A DNA stretch of 55,338 nucleotides from contig CATAMV010000053.1 in the NCBI GenBank assembly GCA_949487855.1, positions 1 through 55,338 of the forward strand. Reading direction: 5' to 3'. Under the pieces are notes generated by a model. That model worked only from the letters and a program-made list of their open reading frames with translations. It had not been told where the DNA came from and did not search any database. The translations under genes were made by a program, and so were the position numbers. Position 1 is the first letter of the stretch. Each line of letters begins with the position of its first letter. Of the stretch, positions 25,693 through 32,672 are shown piece after piece. This stretch comes from Bacteroidota bacterium (GTDB lineage: Bacteria; Bacteroidota; Bacteroidia; Flavobacteriales; Flavobacteriaceae).

Positions 25693-26727
25693 TTACTTTT
25701 TTAACAAAAATGCCATGGTATCTACATGATCGGCATAATCCGAGAGCTTTGGGCGTTGGGTTTGTCCAAACGCAAGGGAATTTTTTAAGCACTTACTTAC
25801 CACACATTGAATTTGTTCCTGTTGTAACTCGATTGATTTTTCAACTGCTTCTACATTTTTATATGTGCTGTAATGTATGCAAGCAATAGGGGAGTTTAGG
25901 CCAAGATCTTTTTTGAGCATAACAAATCCATTCTCTAATAAATCTATTTCTTGCATTAAATACACGGCTTTGTTGTAGTCGTAATTGTTGGCATATGCAT
26001 TGTGATGTATAAGTTCTTTGTATTCATATAATGCTAAAAATAAATCATTAAAATCATAACCTTCAGGCACCATCAGATGGGATACGCTTCGGCAACCCAA
26101 TCCAAAGTATTGCATAATATCAATGCAAAGTGCTGCAAGTTCTTCTTGGGTTTCAGTACCATCAAGAACGGCTACACCATTTCGTGTTTTACGCACAATG
26201 TGCGGAACATTTTTAAAATAGTATTCAAAATAACGTGCCGTATTGGTGCTTCCCGTGGCAATTACACGATCAAATTTTTCTAATTTTCCATCTGTAAAGT
26301 GAATTTTATTACGCCACTCAGGTTGTGCATTAGTCAAAAAGCCTAGTACAAAAGGAAGCAATATGCTATCATTACTTGAGGATTTGATTTCAATGCTATA
26401 TCCACATGCCAAGCCGCTTAGTACATCATGAAGTCCTACAAGCGGAATGTTTCCTGCCAACACCAACCCTAAACGTTGCGATGTTTGTTGGGTAGGATAG
26501 GCGTTTAGCCATGCAGATATTTTAGATTCTGTAAGTGTGTCCCCCCATGCTTGAATACAATAATTAAGGTTTTCTTTAGTAAACCATTTGTTTCGATTAG
26601 ACGCACTAACAATCGCATTATCAAGTTTTTCAATCCATTCATTAGAGTTGTTATTTCCGGTACTGTAATCTCTAAAAAGTTGTCCCAATGCTGTAAAAGC
26701 AGTAATCGTATTTTGATGTGAATTCAT
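25693..26727 (-). CDS. LuxC-family acyl-CoA reductase
   Basis: The 344-aa protein fits the acyl-CoA reductase (LuxC, PF05893) family: SQRLGLVLAGNIPLVGLHDV near residue 130 and GLGCRSVSHLMVPEGYDF with the catalytic-type Cys. It would reduce an acyl-CoA to an aldehyde with NADPH, but in Bacteroidota the physiological substrate is not established. The same neighbourhood (this gene, serC, serA, divergent ferredoxin) recurs in Flavobacteriia as far as I remember. It heads the long minus-strand unit and shares a palindromic promoter region with the ferredoxin gene. Confidence 0.85.
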   Translation of the reverse strand: MNSHQNTITAFTALGQLFRDYSTGNNNSNEWIEKLDNAIVSASNRNKWFTKENLNYCIQAWGDTLTESKISAWLNAYPTQQTSQRLGLVLAGNIPLVGLHDVLSGLACGYSIEIKSSSNDSILLPFVLGFLTNAQPEWRNKIHFTDGKLEKFDRVIATGSTNTARYFEYYFKNVPHIVRKTRNGVAVLDGTETQEELAALCIDIMQYFGLGCRSVSHLMVPEGYDFNDLFLALYEYKELIHHNAYANNYDYNKAVYLMQEIDLLENGFVMLKKDLGLNSPIACIHYSTYKNVEAVEKSIELQQEQIQCVVSKCLKNSLAFGQTQRPKLSDYADHVDTMAFLLKK

Positions 26728-26729
26728 AT

Positions 26730-26768
26730 TTTGCTGTGGTGTGCTTATACACTAACTTTGCAAAGTTA
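26730..26768 (+). promoter_or_regulatory. ferredoxin promoter with a palindromic, two-way -7 element
   Basis: On the plus strand TTTG (26730-26733), 19 nt and TAACTTTG (26753-26760) match the Bacteroidota consensus exactly, 18 nt before the ferredoxin ATG. The -7 is half of a perfect 16-bp palindrome TAACTTTGCAAAGTTA (26753-26768), so the minus strand carries the same TAACTTTG pointing at the acyl-CoA reductase gene. No TTTG is seen at the matching distance for the minus direction. Confidence 0.65.
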
Positions 26769-26778
26769 AAGAATTGCT

Positions 26779-27129
26779 ATGGCTATTATCATAACTGATG
26801 AATGTATTAATTGTGGGGCATGTGAACCAGAATGCCCTAACACTGCCATTTACGAAGGCGCTTTTGATTGGAAATATGCTGATGGCACCTCTTTAAGCGG
26901 CGATGTTGTATTGCCCAACGGAAATGCTGTTAACGCTGACGATATGCAGGAACCCATTTCTGATGAAGTGTATTTTATTGTTCCGGATAAGTGTACCGAG
27001 TGTAAAGGATTCCACGACGAGCCACAATGTGCTGCCGTTTGTCCTGTTGATTGCTGTGTTCCCGATGAAGACCACGAGGAAACCGAAGAAGTACTTTTAG
27101 GCAAGCAACGCTTCATGCATCCCGAATAA
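26779..27129 (+). CDS. 2[4Fe-4S] ferredoxin
   Basis: This 116-aa acidic protein carries two iron-sulfur cluster motifs: [17 protein letters not shown] near the N-terminus, then [22 protein letters not shown] after an insert. The second motif has the extended CxxC-x8-CxxxCP spacing of the YfhL/Alvin class of ferredoxins. It would carry low-potential electrons; the partner is unknown. It is divergent from the acyl-CoA reductase gene and ends 1 nt before ychF. Confidence 0.93.
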   Translation: MAIIITDECINCGACEPECPNTAIYEGAFDWKYADGTSLSGDVVLPNGNAVNADDMQEPISDEVYFIVPDKCTECKGFHDEPQCAAVCPVDCCVPDEDHEETEEVLLGKQRFMHPE

Positions 27130-27130
27130 T

Positions 27131-28225
27131 ATGAAAGCAGGTATTGTAGGGTTGCCTAACGTTGGCAAATCCACACTTTTTAATTGTTTATCTAGTGCAA
27201 AGGCACAAAGTGCCAATTTTCCTTTTTGTACCATAGAGCCTAATATCGGTGTGGTAAACGTTCCTGACCCACGTTTAAACCGATTAGAAGAACTTGTTAA
27301 CCCTGAGAAAGTAATTCCTGCTACGGTTGAAATTGTGGATATTGCAGGTTTGGTAAAAGGGGCGAGTAAAGGCGAGGGATTAGGCAACCAATTTTTGGCA
27401 AACATCAGAGAAACCGATGCAATTATTCACGTATTGCGTTGCTTTGACAACGATAATATTGTACATGTTGATAACTCTGTTGACCCCGTACGCGATAAGG
27501 AAACCATTGATATTGAATTGCAACTTAAAGACTTGGAAGCGGTAGAAAAACGCCTTGAAAAGGTAAAACGGACTGCTAGAACAGGAAACAAAGAGGCGCA
27601 AAAAGAACTTGCCGTTTTGGAAGTATTACACCAGGGACTTGAAGCAGCCAGCTCGGTACGTGCTATTGAAATTTCAGAAGATGATCGTTTAGCATTTGTT
27701 TCGCCTTTACAGCTTATCACAGATAAACCTGTGCTGTATGTGTGTAATGTTGACGAAAGTGCTGCTGCTTCCGGTAATGCCTATGTTACTAAAGTACAAA
27801 ACGCAATAGCTGCCGAAAATGCAGAGGTGTTGGTGCTTGCTGTTGCCACTGAAGCTGATATCAATGAATTGGAAACCTACGACGAACGCCAACTGTTTTT
27901 AGAAGACTTGGGATTAGAAGAACCTGGAGCTGCAAAGCTTATTCGCACAGCATATAACCTTCTTAATTTAGAAACGTATTTCACTGCAGGTGAGAAGGAA
28001 GTACGCGCATGGACTATTCCAGCGGGTGCTTCTGCACCACAAGCTGCAGGTGTTATCCATACCGACTTCGAAAAAGGCTTTATCCGTGCGGAAGTTATCT
28101 CCTATGCAGACTATGACCTTTTTGGCTCAGAACAAAAAGCTAAAGAAGCAGGAAAAGCCAGGGTAGAAGGTAAAGAATATACGGTGCAAGACGGGGATGT
28201 CATGCACTTTAGATTCAACGTGTAA
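27131..28225 (+). CDS. ychF: redox-regulated ATPase/GTPase YchF (OLA1 family)
   Basis: YchF is a ribosome-associated P-loop NTPase of the Obg superfamily that prefers ATP. The 364-aa length is typical. Motifs include G1 GLPNVGKSTLFNCLS at the N-terminus, G3 DIAGLVKGASKGEGLGNQFL, a helical insert, and a C-terminal TGS domain (residues ~280-364, ending KEYTVQDGDVMHFRFNV). It follows the ferredoxin by 1 nt and abuts the convergent thioredoxin-like gene with no gap. Confidence 0.96.
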   Translation: MKAGIVGLPNVGKSTLFNCLSSAKAQSANFPFCTIEPNIGVVNVPDPRLNRLEELVNPEKVIPATVEIVDIAGLVKGASKGEGLGNQFLANIRETDAIIHVLRCFDNDNIVHVDNSVDPVRDKETIDIELQLKDLEAVEKRLEKVKRTARTGNKEAQKELAVLEVLHQGLEAASSVRAIEISEDDRLAFVSPLQLITDKPVLYVCNVDESAAASGNAYVTKVQNAIAAENAEVLVLAVATEADINELETYDERQLFLEDLGLEEPGAAKLIRTAYNLLNLETYFTAGEKEVRAWTIPAGASAPQAAGVIHTDFEKGFIRAEVISYADYDLFGSEQKAKEAGKARVEGKEYTVQDGDVMHFRFNV

Positions 28226-28816
28226 TTACAACGTTTTAATAGAGCACCCAATAGCTTTGGTGGTGGTTACTTTAGGTAATTGACCGGCTAAAAGCGCATC
28301 AACAGCGTCTTCTACATAGCGTTGTTTCACCTTTTCTGGATTTCTGGAACTGTCATCGATAGCCCCAATATATTGCACCACATTGCCTTTATCTTTTTTT
28401 TCTAATATGAATACATGCGGGGTTTTTGTGGCGCCGTATTTTGGATAAATATGTTGTCCTTTGTCTTGCAAATACGGAAATGTAAACCCTTTTGCTGCGG
28501 CACGTGCTTTCATGGCTTTAAGTTGCTCGCCATCTTTGGCAGCAGGATCATTAGGGTTAATGGCAATAACAGGATAACCTTTTGGTTTATATTTATTATC
28601 TAAAGCAATGATGCGGTCTTCGTAAGCAACAGAATACGGGCAGGTATTACACGTAAAAATAACGATAAAGCCTTTGGCGTCTGCATAATCTGCTAAGGAA
28701 ACCATCTCGCCGTTGGTGCTAGAAAGTGAAAAGTCAGTGGCAACATCTCCGACCTTATAGCCGTGATTATGTATAAATAAAAATAAAGAACTGACAAGAA
28801 TAAGAATTGTTTTCAT
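28226..28816 (-). CDS. exported thioredoxin-fold protein (AhpC/TSA-redoxin type)
   Basis: The 196-aa protein starts with a signal peptide (ILILVSSLFLFIHNHG) and then a redoxin fold: VGDVATDFSLSSTNGEMVSL and the redox motif TCNTCPYSVAYEDRI, with CNTC in place of the usual CxxC of thioredoxin. A long insert (KGYPVIAINPNDPAAKDGEQ) follows, as in the Bacteroidota redoxin family. It is probably periplasmic. It follows another TlpA-like gene by 10 nt, so the two act in the same envelope thiol or disulfide chemistry. Confidence 0.82.
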   Translation of the reverse strand: MKTILILVSSLFLFIHNHGYKVGDVATDFSLSSTNGEMVSLADYADAKGFIVIFTCNTCPYSVAYEDRIIALDNKYKPKGYPVIAINPNDPAAKDGEQLKAMKARAAAKGFTFPYLQDKGQHIYPKYGATKTPHVFILEKKDKGNVVQYIGAIDDSSRNPEKVKQRYVEDAVDALLAGQLPKVTTTKAIGCSIKTL

Positions 28817-28826
28817 GGGTTAGGGA

Positions 28827-29291
28827 TTAAAAAGTATTGATAATTTGATTTAATTCATCTTCGGAAAAAGACTGTTCATAGAACATACGTTTGTTTTGGT
28901 TGTAGATAAGTGTTGCAGGAATAGCACCGCTCCATGTGGAGTCAATGGCATTGATCCAAAAATTTTCGTTGGCATCGTCCAGGTGCACCACTTTTGATTG
29001 CAATTGGTTTTTTTTAATAAAGGGTAACAACCGACTCTCTTTGTGCTTGGGGAAATCTAAGCTTACCAAAAGAACGTCTGTGTTTTCCATTTGGTTTAGG
29101 GCTTCAAAATAGGGGAGTTCTTTGATACAAGGCGCACACCATGTTGCCCAAAAATTAACGACATAGGTTTTGTTTCCCTCGTTAAACAACATCGGTTTTA
29201 ACTCCTGATACGATAATGATGGAACTTCGGTTTTTGAAGTACGTGTACAGGCAAAACACACCACAAAAGCGAGTAAATAGGGCATTTTCAT
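28827..29291 (-). CDS. TlpA-like thioredoxin lipoprotein
   Basis: This 154-aa protein has a short lipoprotein-type signal (LLAFVVCFACTRT, Cys15 as the lipid anchor) and a thioredoxin fold with the redox motif NFWATWCAPCIKELPYFEAL. It is probably anchored to a membrane on the periplasmic side, reducing disulfides. It lies 10 nt upstream of the second exported thioredoxin-fold gene and is divergent from the NTF2-like lipoprotein. Confidence 0.87.
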   Translation of the reverse strand: MKMPYLLAFVVCFACTRTSKTEVPSLSYQELKPMLFNEGNKTYVVNFWATWCAPCIKELPYFEALNQMENTDVLLVSLDFPKHKESRLLPFIKKNQLQSKVVHLDDANENFWINAIDSTWSGAIPATLIYNQNKRMFYEQSFSEDELNQIINTF

Positions 29292-29389
29292 GAGTTAAAT
29301 ATACTAAAAAAAGCGAGGTGCATATTTTATTAAAATACTTGTTTAATTTTCACTAAATTTATAATGGATAACAATTAAAACAAACAATC

Positions 29390-29887
29390 ATGAAAAGAGT
29401 ACTTTTTATAACGCTAGTTTTAGCCGTAGTGGGTTGTGCAACTCCTGCTGCTGAAACTAAAGTGGAAGGCGTAGGTTTTTTTAAGCCCATGCCTGGTGAG
29501 AAATTCACTACAGGATCTGAAGACGTTTTAGATGTATGGATGAAATACATCGATGCACACAACAATCAGGATTTAGAAACGATTGCATCCATGGGTGTAG
29601 ACTCGCTCTACATTTTAGGTCCCGATGGTTCTGAGATTAAATCAAAAGAAGAGCAAGCTGCGCTTTTAGAAGGCTGGTTTGCTGCCGCAAACCCAAAATG
29701 GGATGCCTATTGGGGTATGCCTTACAAATCGGTGCCTAGCGGTGCTGATTGGGTAATTGCTGGACATAACGTAACCCAAACCATTGAAGGAGAAGAAACC
29801 ACCATACTACAAATGATTGATGGGGAAATTAAAGACGGCAAAGTAGTGCGCTTCTTTGTGTATTCTATTGAGCCTAAAACAGAATAG
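29390..29887 (+). CDS. NTF2-like lipoprotein
   Basis: The 165-aa protein has a lipoprotein signal (LFITLVLAVVGCATPAAE, Cys17). The mature part looks like an NTF2/SnoaL-type cone fold: VLDVWMKYIDAHNNQDLETI, SLYILGPDGSEI, and a final VVRFFVYSIEP strand. No catalytic residues can be named. The gene is single and ends in a clear intrinsic terminator, the only one of its kind at a convergent junction in this window. Function unknown. Confidence 0.78.
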   Translation: MKRVLFITLVLAVVGCATPAAETKVEGVGFFKPMPGEKFTTGSEDVLDVWMKYIDAHNNQDLETIASMGVDSLYILGPDGSEIKSKEEQAALLEGWFAAANPKWDAYWGMPYKSVPSGADWVIAGHNVTQTIEGEETTILQMIDGEIKDGKVVRFFVYSIEPKTE

Positions 29888-29917
29888 GGAAACCCTCAAA
29901 ATTTAATTTTTAGAAAA

Positions 29918-29946
29918 GGCGCAAAACATGGTTTTGCGTCTTTTTT
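29918..29946 (+). terminator. intrinsic terminator of the NTF2-like lipoprotein gene
   Basis: GGCGCAAAAC-ATG-GTTTTGCGTC (one G-T pair) followed by six T. It lies 31 nt after the stop codon. Confidence 0.85.
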
Positions 29947-30013
29947 ATTCTAAAGGCTGAATGTAATCCAACGTTCCGCTAAACAGAATTTCGCTCTGGG
30001 GTTTTGAATAGGC
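29945..30013 (-). pseudogene. possible truncated gene tail (22 codons)
   Basis: Read on the minus strand, AYSKPQSEILFSGTLDYIQP then LE and TAA. The composition looks like the real C-terminus of an exported protein, but a TAA lies directly upstream (30014-30016) and no start exists. I interpret it as the tail of a gene cut off where the accessory spacer begins. A chance open stretch of this length is also possible. Confidence 0.3.
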
Positions 30014-30028
30014 TTATAAATGTTTAAG

Positions 30029-30046
30029 CTTTTTAAAATGAGCACG
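30029..30046. repeat. 18-nt direct repeat, copy A
   Basis: CTTTTTAAAATGAGCACG, matching 17 of 18 positions of copy B at 31046-31063. The two copies flank the deacetylase pseudogene in the same orientation, 1017 nt apart. Confidence 0.55.
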
Positions 30047-30075
30047 CAGTCGCGCCGGGTGGATGCGGTTGTTAG

Positions 30076-30972
30076 TTACGGTTTTATTTCAATTGTTTTA
30101 CCAGCTTCAAGCTTTTCAATTCCAGTTGATAGCCTTAACCATATGGACGCATTTTCTTGTGGATTAGTAATTTTATCGCTGTCAATTTTAACTTTTTTAA
30201 TAGCTTTTAGATATTGTGTTAGTTAGCCGTTGCCAACAGACCAAATGTCGTTGGATTTTCCAATTTTCTCTCAAAACTCAACCATATTATCCCAGCGGTT
30301 CTGATCTCCAAATTCCCATGAGTGACCCCAAACATAGAAAAGCGATAATTCTTGTTTGTCCAAGTCTAAATATGCATCGAGGTAATCTAACGCTTTACTG
30401 TCATGACAGGTTGGATTCCAGATCATATAATTTTGTGGCAAATCAAACTTGTACGTATCAGCAACTGTTCTTCCATTTATAACTCCTGTTTTGGCAATCA
30501 ATTTTGAAATACTACTATTGGTATTTCCAAAAGGGTATGCCATACTGATTATTTCTCTGCTGGTAAGTTGAGTTAAAACCTCCAGATCAGTATTTACTTC
30601 TTCAAGAATTTCATCATTTTTAATAGCAGTGAAATTTTTGTGTAGAGCACCATGTACAGCAATTTCATGATTTTTATAGATAATCAATAATGAATCTTTT
30701 GGAACATATTTTTGAAAAATAGTGTCTCCGTCTGTTTGTGGCCAACCACGAGTAACTCCTAAATATCCTGAGTTAAGATTAAATATTCCAACAAGATTGT
30801 TTTGGTAAAATAAACGAGCTAATTCAATATCTTGAATAGTTCCATCATCATAACTTAACACTAATGCTTTGGATTTACCATCAGGGTAAGTGAAATCAAT
30901 AAAACTTGGTTTTTCGTTGCAGGACAAGCAAAGCAAAAAACAACTACAGATTGTAATGATTACTTGTTTCAT
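30076..30972 (-). pseudogene. polysaccharide deacetylase-like lipoprotein with two in-frame stops
   Basis: The track ORF (30271-30972, 233 aa) has a lipoprotein signal (CFLLCLSCNEKP) and NodB-type motifs: SYDDGTIQD for metal binding, AVHGALH, and SMAYPFGNTNSSI. It stops at a TGA (30271-30273), but the same frame continues as EKIGKSNDIWSVGNG, a TAA (30223-30225), then LTQYLKAIKKVKIDSDKITN to a final TAA at 30076. The continuation fits the normal end of this family (WD..VEFCEKIG...DIW). The full frame is 298 codons, with stops at codons 234 and 250 and no frameshift. Decay of an acquired gene is the simplest reading. Confidence 0.82.
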
Positions 30973-31045
30973 TTATTCTAATTATAGCTAATGTCGTACA
31001 AAATTTAGTGGCGTAATTAAGTGCCAAAACAACCAATACAAAAAA

Positions 31046-31063
31046 CTTTTTAAAATAAGCACG
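31046..31063. repeat. 18-nt direct repeat, copy B
   Basis: CTTTTTAAAATAAGCACG, see copy A at 30029-30046. It lies in the spacer between the 55-aa membrane protein gene and the deacetylase. Confidence 0.55.
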
Positions 31064-31070
31064 AGACACA

Positions 31071-31107
31071 GCCCTGATTGCAGCAGGCAAGCTCACGCTA
31101 GCAGGGC
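31071..31107. repeat. imperfect inverted repeat in the accessory spacer
   Basis: GCCCTGATTGC and GCTAGCAGGGC form an imperfect stem (GCCCTG/CAGGGC perfect, then two mismatches) around a 15-nt loop. No T-run follows on either strand, so a terminator is unlikely. It sits 7 nt from repeat copy B and may be part of the same spacer element. Confidence 0.45.
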
Positions 31108-31179
31108 GTATAATTAAATTTCATTCTTAGAATTGCACTTGACTACTATTTTTTATATACCGTGTTATGCCACGCTAGT

Positions 31180-31347
31180 TTATTTTTCTTCTTTTTTATA
31201 CCCTAATGTAAATCCTACGATTGAAGCTATTAACATAGGTACAATAAAGTTTTGTTTGAAAATGAACCATAATAACAGGGAAACAATTTGCCCTACAATT
31301 ATAAACAAAATAAAAGCTTTCACTTTCTTTCTAGTTATCGCTACCAT
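31180..31347 (-). CDS. 55-aa two-helix membrane protein
   Basis: This ORF is below the track cutoff. It reads MVAITRKKVKAFILFIIVGQ, then a second helix (FIVPMLIASIVGFTLGY) and a KKEEK tail. Two hydrophobic segments with charged ends are clear. Its ATG overlaps the TAG stop of the upstream lipoprotein by 7 nt, so translation was probably coupled to it. A small membrane protein directly behind a Gly/Ala-rich secreted-type protein resembles an immunity or partner protein, but this is only an inference. Confidence 0.65.
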   Translation of the reverse strand: MVAITRKKVKAFILFIIVGQIVSLLLWFIFKQNFIVPMLIASIVGFTLGYKKEEK

Positions 31348-32228
31348 ATCCAGTCTAAGAATTTAGTAACTGCTACTCCAACTGAGCCAGCAACAGCACC
31401 TCCTACTATAGCTCCTCCGTAAGCCACTTGTCCTGCGCCTGGAACAACATTCACTATCCAAGCTCCTGCGGCACCTGCTACTGCTCCCCCAACATCAGCT
31501 TTTACAATATCTTTTGCATCCTCACAATTACATCCACAATGTCCGTCTGTACACTCCTCTCCCTTATTAAAGAAATATTCACTATGATTTAAAACTTTAT
31601 TAGTTGAGCCTTCCAATTCTGTCCATTTACTCCAGTTTTCTAACCAATACTTATATGAATATTTGGCTGTCTGTGTTGCAGAAAACAGAGTGATTAATTG
31701 TTCATCGCTTTAATCAACTTCATTTTCAATATCTTGTTCTAAGTTTGAGATACTCTCTTCAATGTTGTTGTCTTTAGTGAAATCTATTTTCTCTAAAATC
31801 TCATTTAAAGAGTTTAAATACTCTTCTTCTTTACTAGATAATTCACTAGAAGTTTTTTGTGAATAAGTTGAACGTTTTGTAAATGTTTGTTTTTCTTTAA
31901 AAATACGTTCAACATTCTCTATTCCAATTTCATTTGAATGGTCAGAATATTTTCTGTTTGCTCTAACACGTGAAATTAAAAAATCTTCTAAGTCTTCTTT
32001 TTTGCTTTTAGAAGATTTGTTCATATAACTCTTTTTACTAGATTCTTTTTTTAAAAATTCATAAGTTTCATCTAACATTATGTTATGTTCTATTCCAACA
32101 AACTCAATGTTTGTTGCATTTATTACCTCTGAGGTAATATCATCCGTTTCCATGCTTTTGTTTGTACAAGAAAATATTGCAAAGCTCAAAATAGCTGTAA
32201 AAAAGGTAATTAATTTAATTTTTTTCAT
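31341..32228 (-). pseudogene. lipoprotein with Cys-rich and Gly/Ala-rich C-terminus, broken by one in-frame TAA
   Basis: The first part (172 aa, 31710-32228) has a lipoprotein signal (FFTAILSFAIFSCTNKS) and a Lys/Glu/Ser-rich helical region. It ends at TAA (31710-31712), but the frame continues without shift: SDEQLITLFSATQTAKYSYK, then a Cys cluster (ECTDGHCGCNCEDAK) and a Gly/Ala-rich hydrophobic end (GGAVAGAAGAWIVNVVPGAG ... KFLDWIW). The whole is 295 codons, with the stop at 173. The track start at 31616 is a TTG inside this frame. Flavobacterial lipoproteins with such Gly-rich tails exist in my memory, role unknown; the tail resembles membrane-active peptides. Confidence 0.75.
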
Positions 32229-32672
32229 AATAAATTTGAGGTTTAATGAAAGGTTGCTTTTTGTTTTTTTAAACTTTCATAAATTAAACATAATCTACTC
32301 TTTACACTATGAGTAGGCTGCCTCTTCTATTTTTAATGTCTGTTCAACAGAATTTTTCATATTTTGACGTTGGATGGTCAGTTCGTTTTCAACCGCTATG
32401 TTTCTTTAATGTGCCATAACTTATATTAATGCATTTCGCCTACCTGCGGCAGGCAGGCATATCCAACTCCTCTAAACTGTAAAAAATAAAAAAAGCGAAT
32501 TAGGTTAAGTCTTTAAAGTCAACAATTTGGAGATTTGTTTGACGATAAGTTAACAAAAAATGAATACCTGATGCTAGCTCAACTTTATTTTAACAATTCC
32601 AACGCCTTATTTGTTAATTTCTTTAGCGCAACAGCTATTTTTATTTCTGTATGATGTTTTAAATTAGCCCTC
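32229..32672. other. 444-nt non-coding stretch between the accessory region and parE
   Basis: AT-rich. It holds the palindromic repeat at 32438-32458. A 31-codon open stretch on the minus strand (about 32307-32399, ENELTIQRQNMKNSVEQTLK then IEEAAYS and TAG) has no start and looks like a gene tail, but support is weak. No clear TAnnTTTG promoter was found ahead of parE. No RNA gene was recognised. Confidence 0.5.
32438..32458. repeat. short GC-rich palindromic repeat
   Basis: GCCTACCTGC-G-GCAGGCAGGC, an inverted repeat with one mismatch, conspicuous in AT-rich surroundings. Similar CCTGCC-type palindromes are scattered in flavobacterial genomes as far as I recall. Confidence 0.55.

Noticed and set aside
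30020-30226. 68-aa plus-strand ORF in the track
   Set aside because: It lies antisense to the continuing deacetylase frame (30076-30972), whose minus-strand reading gives much better protein.
30271-30273. TGA as a selenocysteine codon in the deacetylase
   Set aside because: A second stop (TAA) follows 16 codons later in the same frame, and no hairpin resembling a bacterial SECIS is seen just after the TGA.
31133-31366. 77-aa plus-strand ORF in the track
   Set aside because: It is antisense to the 55-aa membrane protein and the lipoprotein end; no sensible domain, and the minus-strand frames fit better.
29950-32672. Integron or transposon
   Set aside because: No integrase or transposase gene, no terminal inverted repeats and no attC consensus that I can confirm, only repeated spacer motifs.
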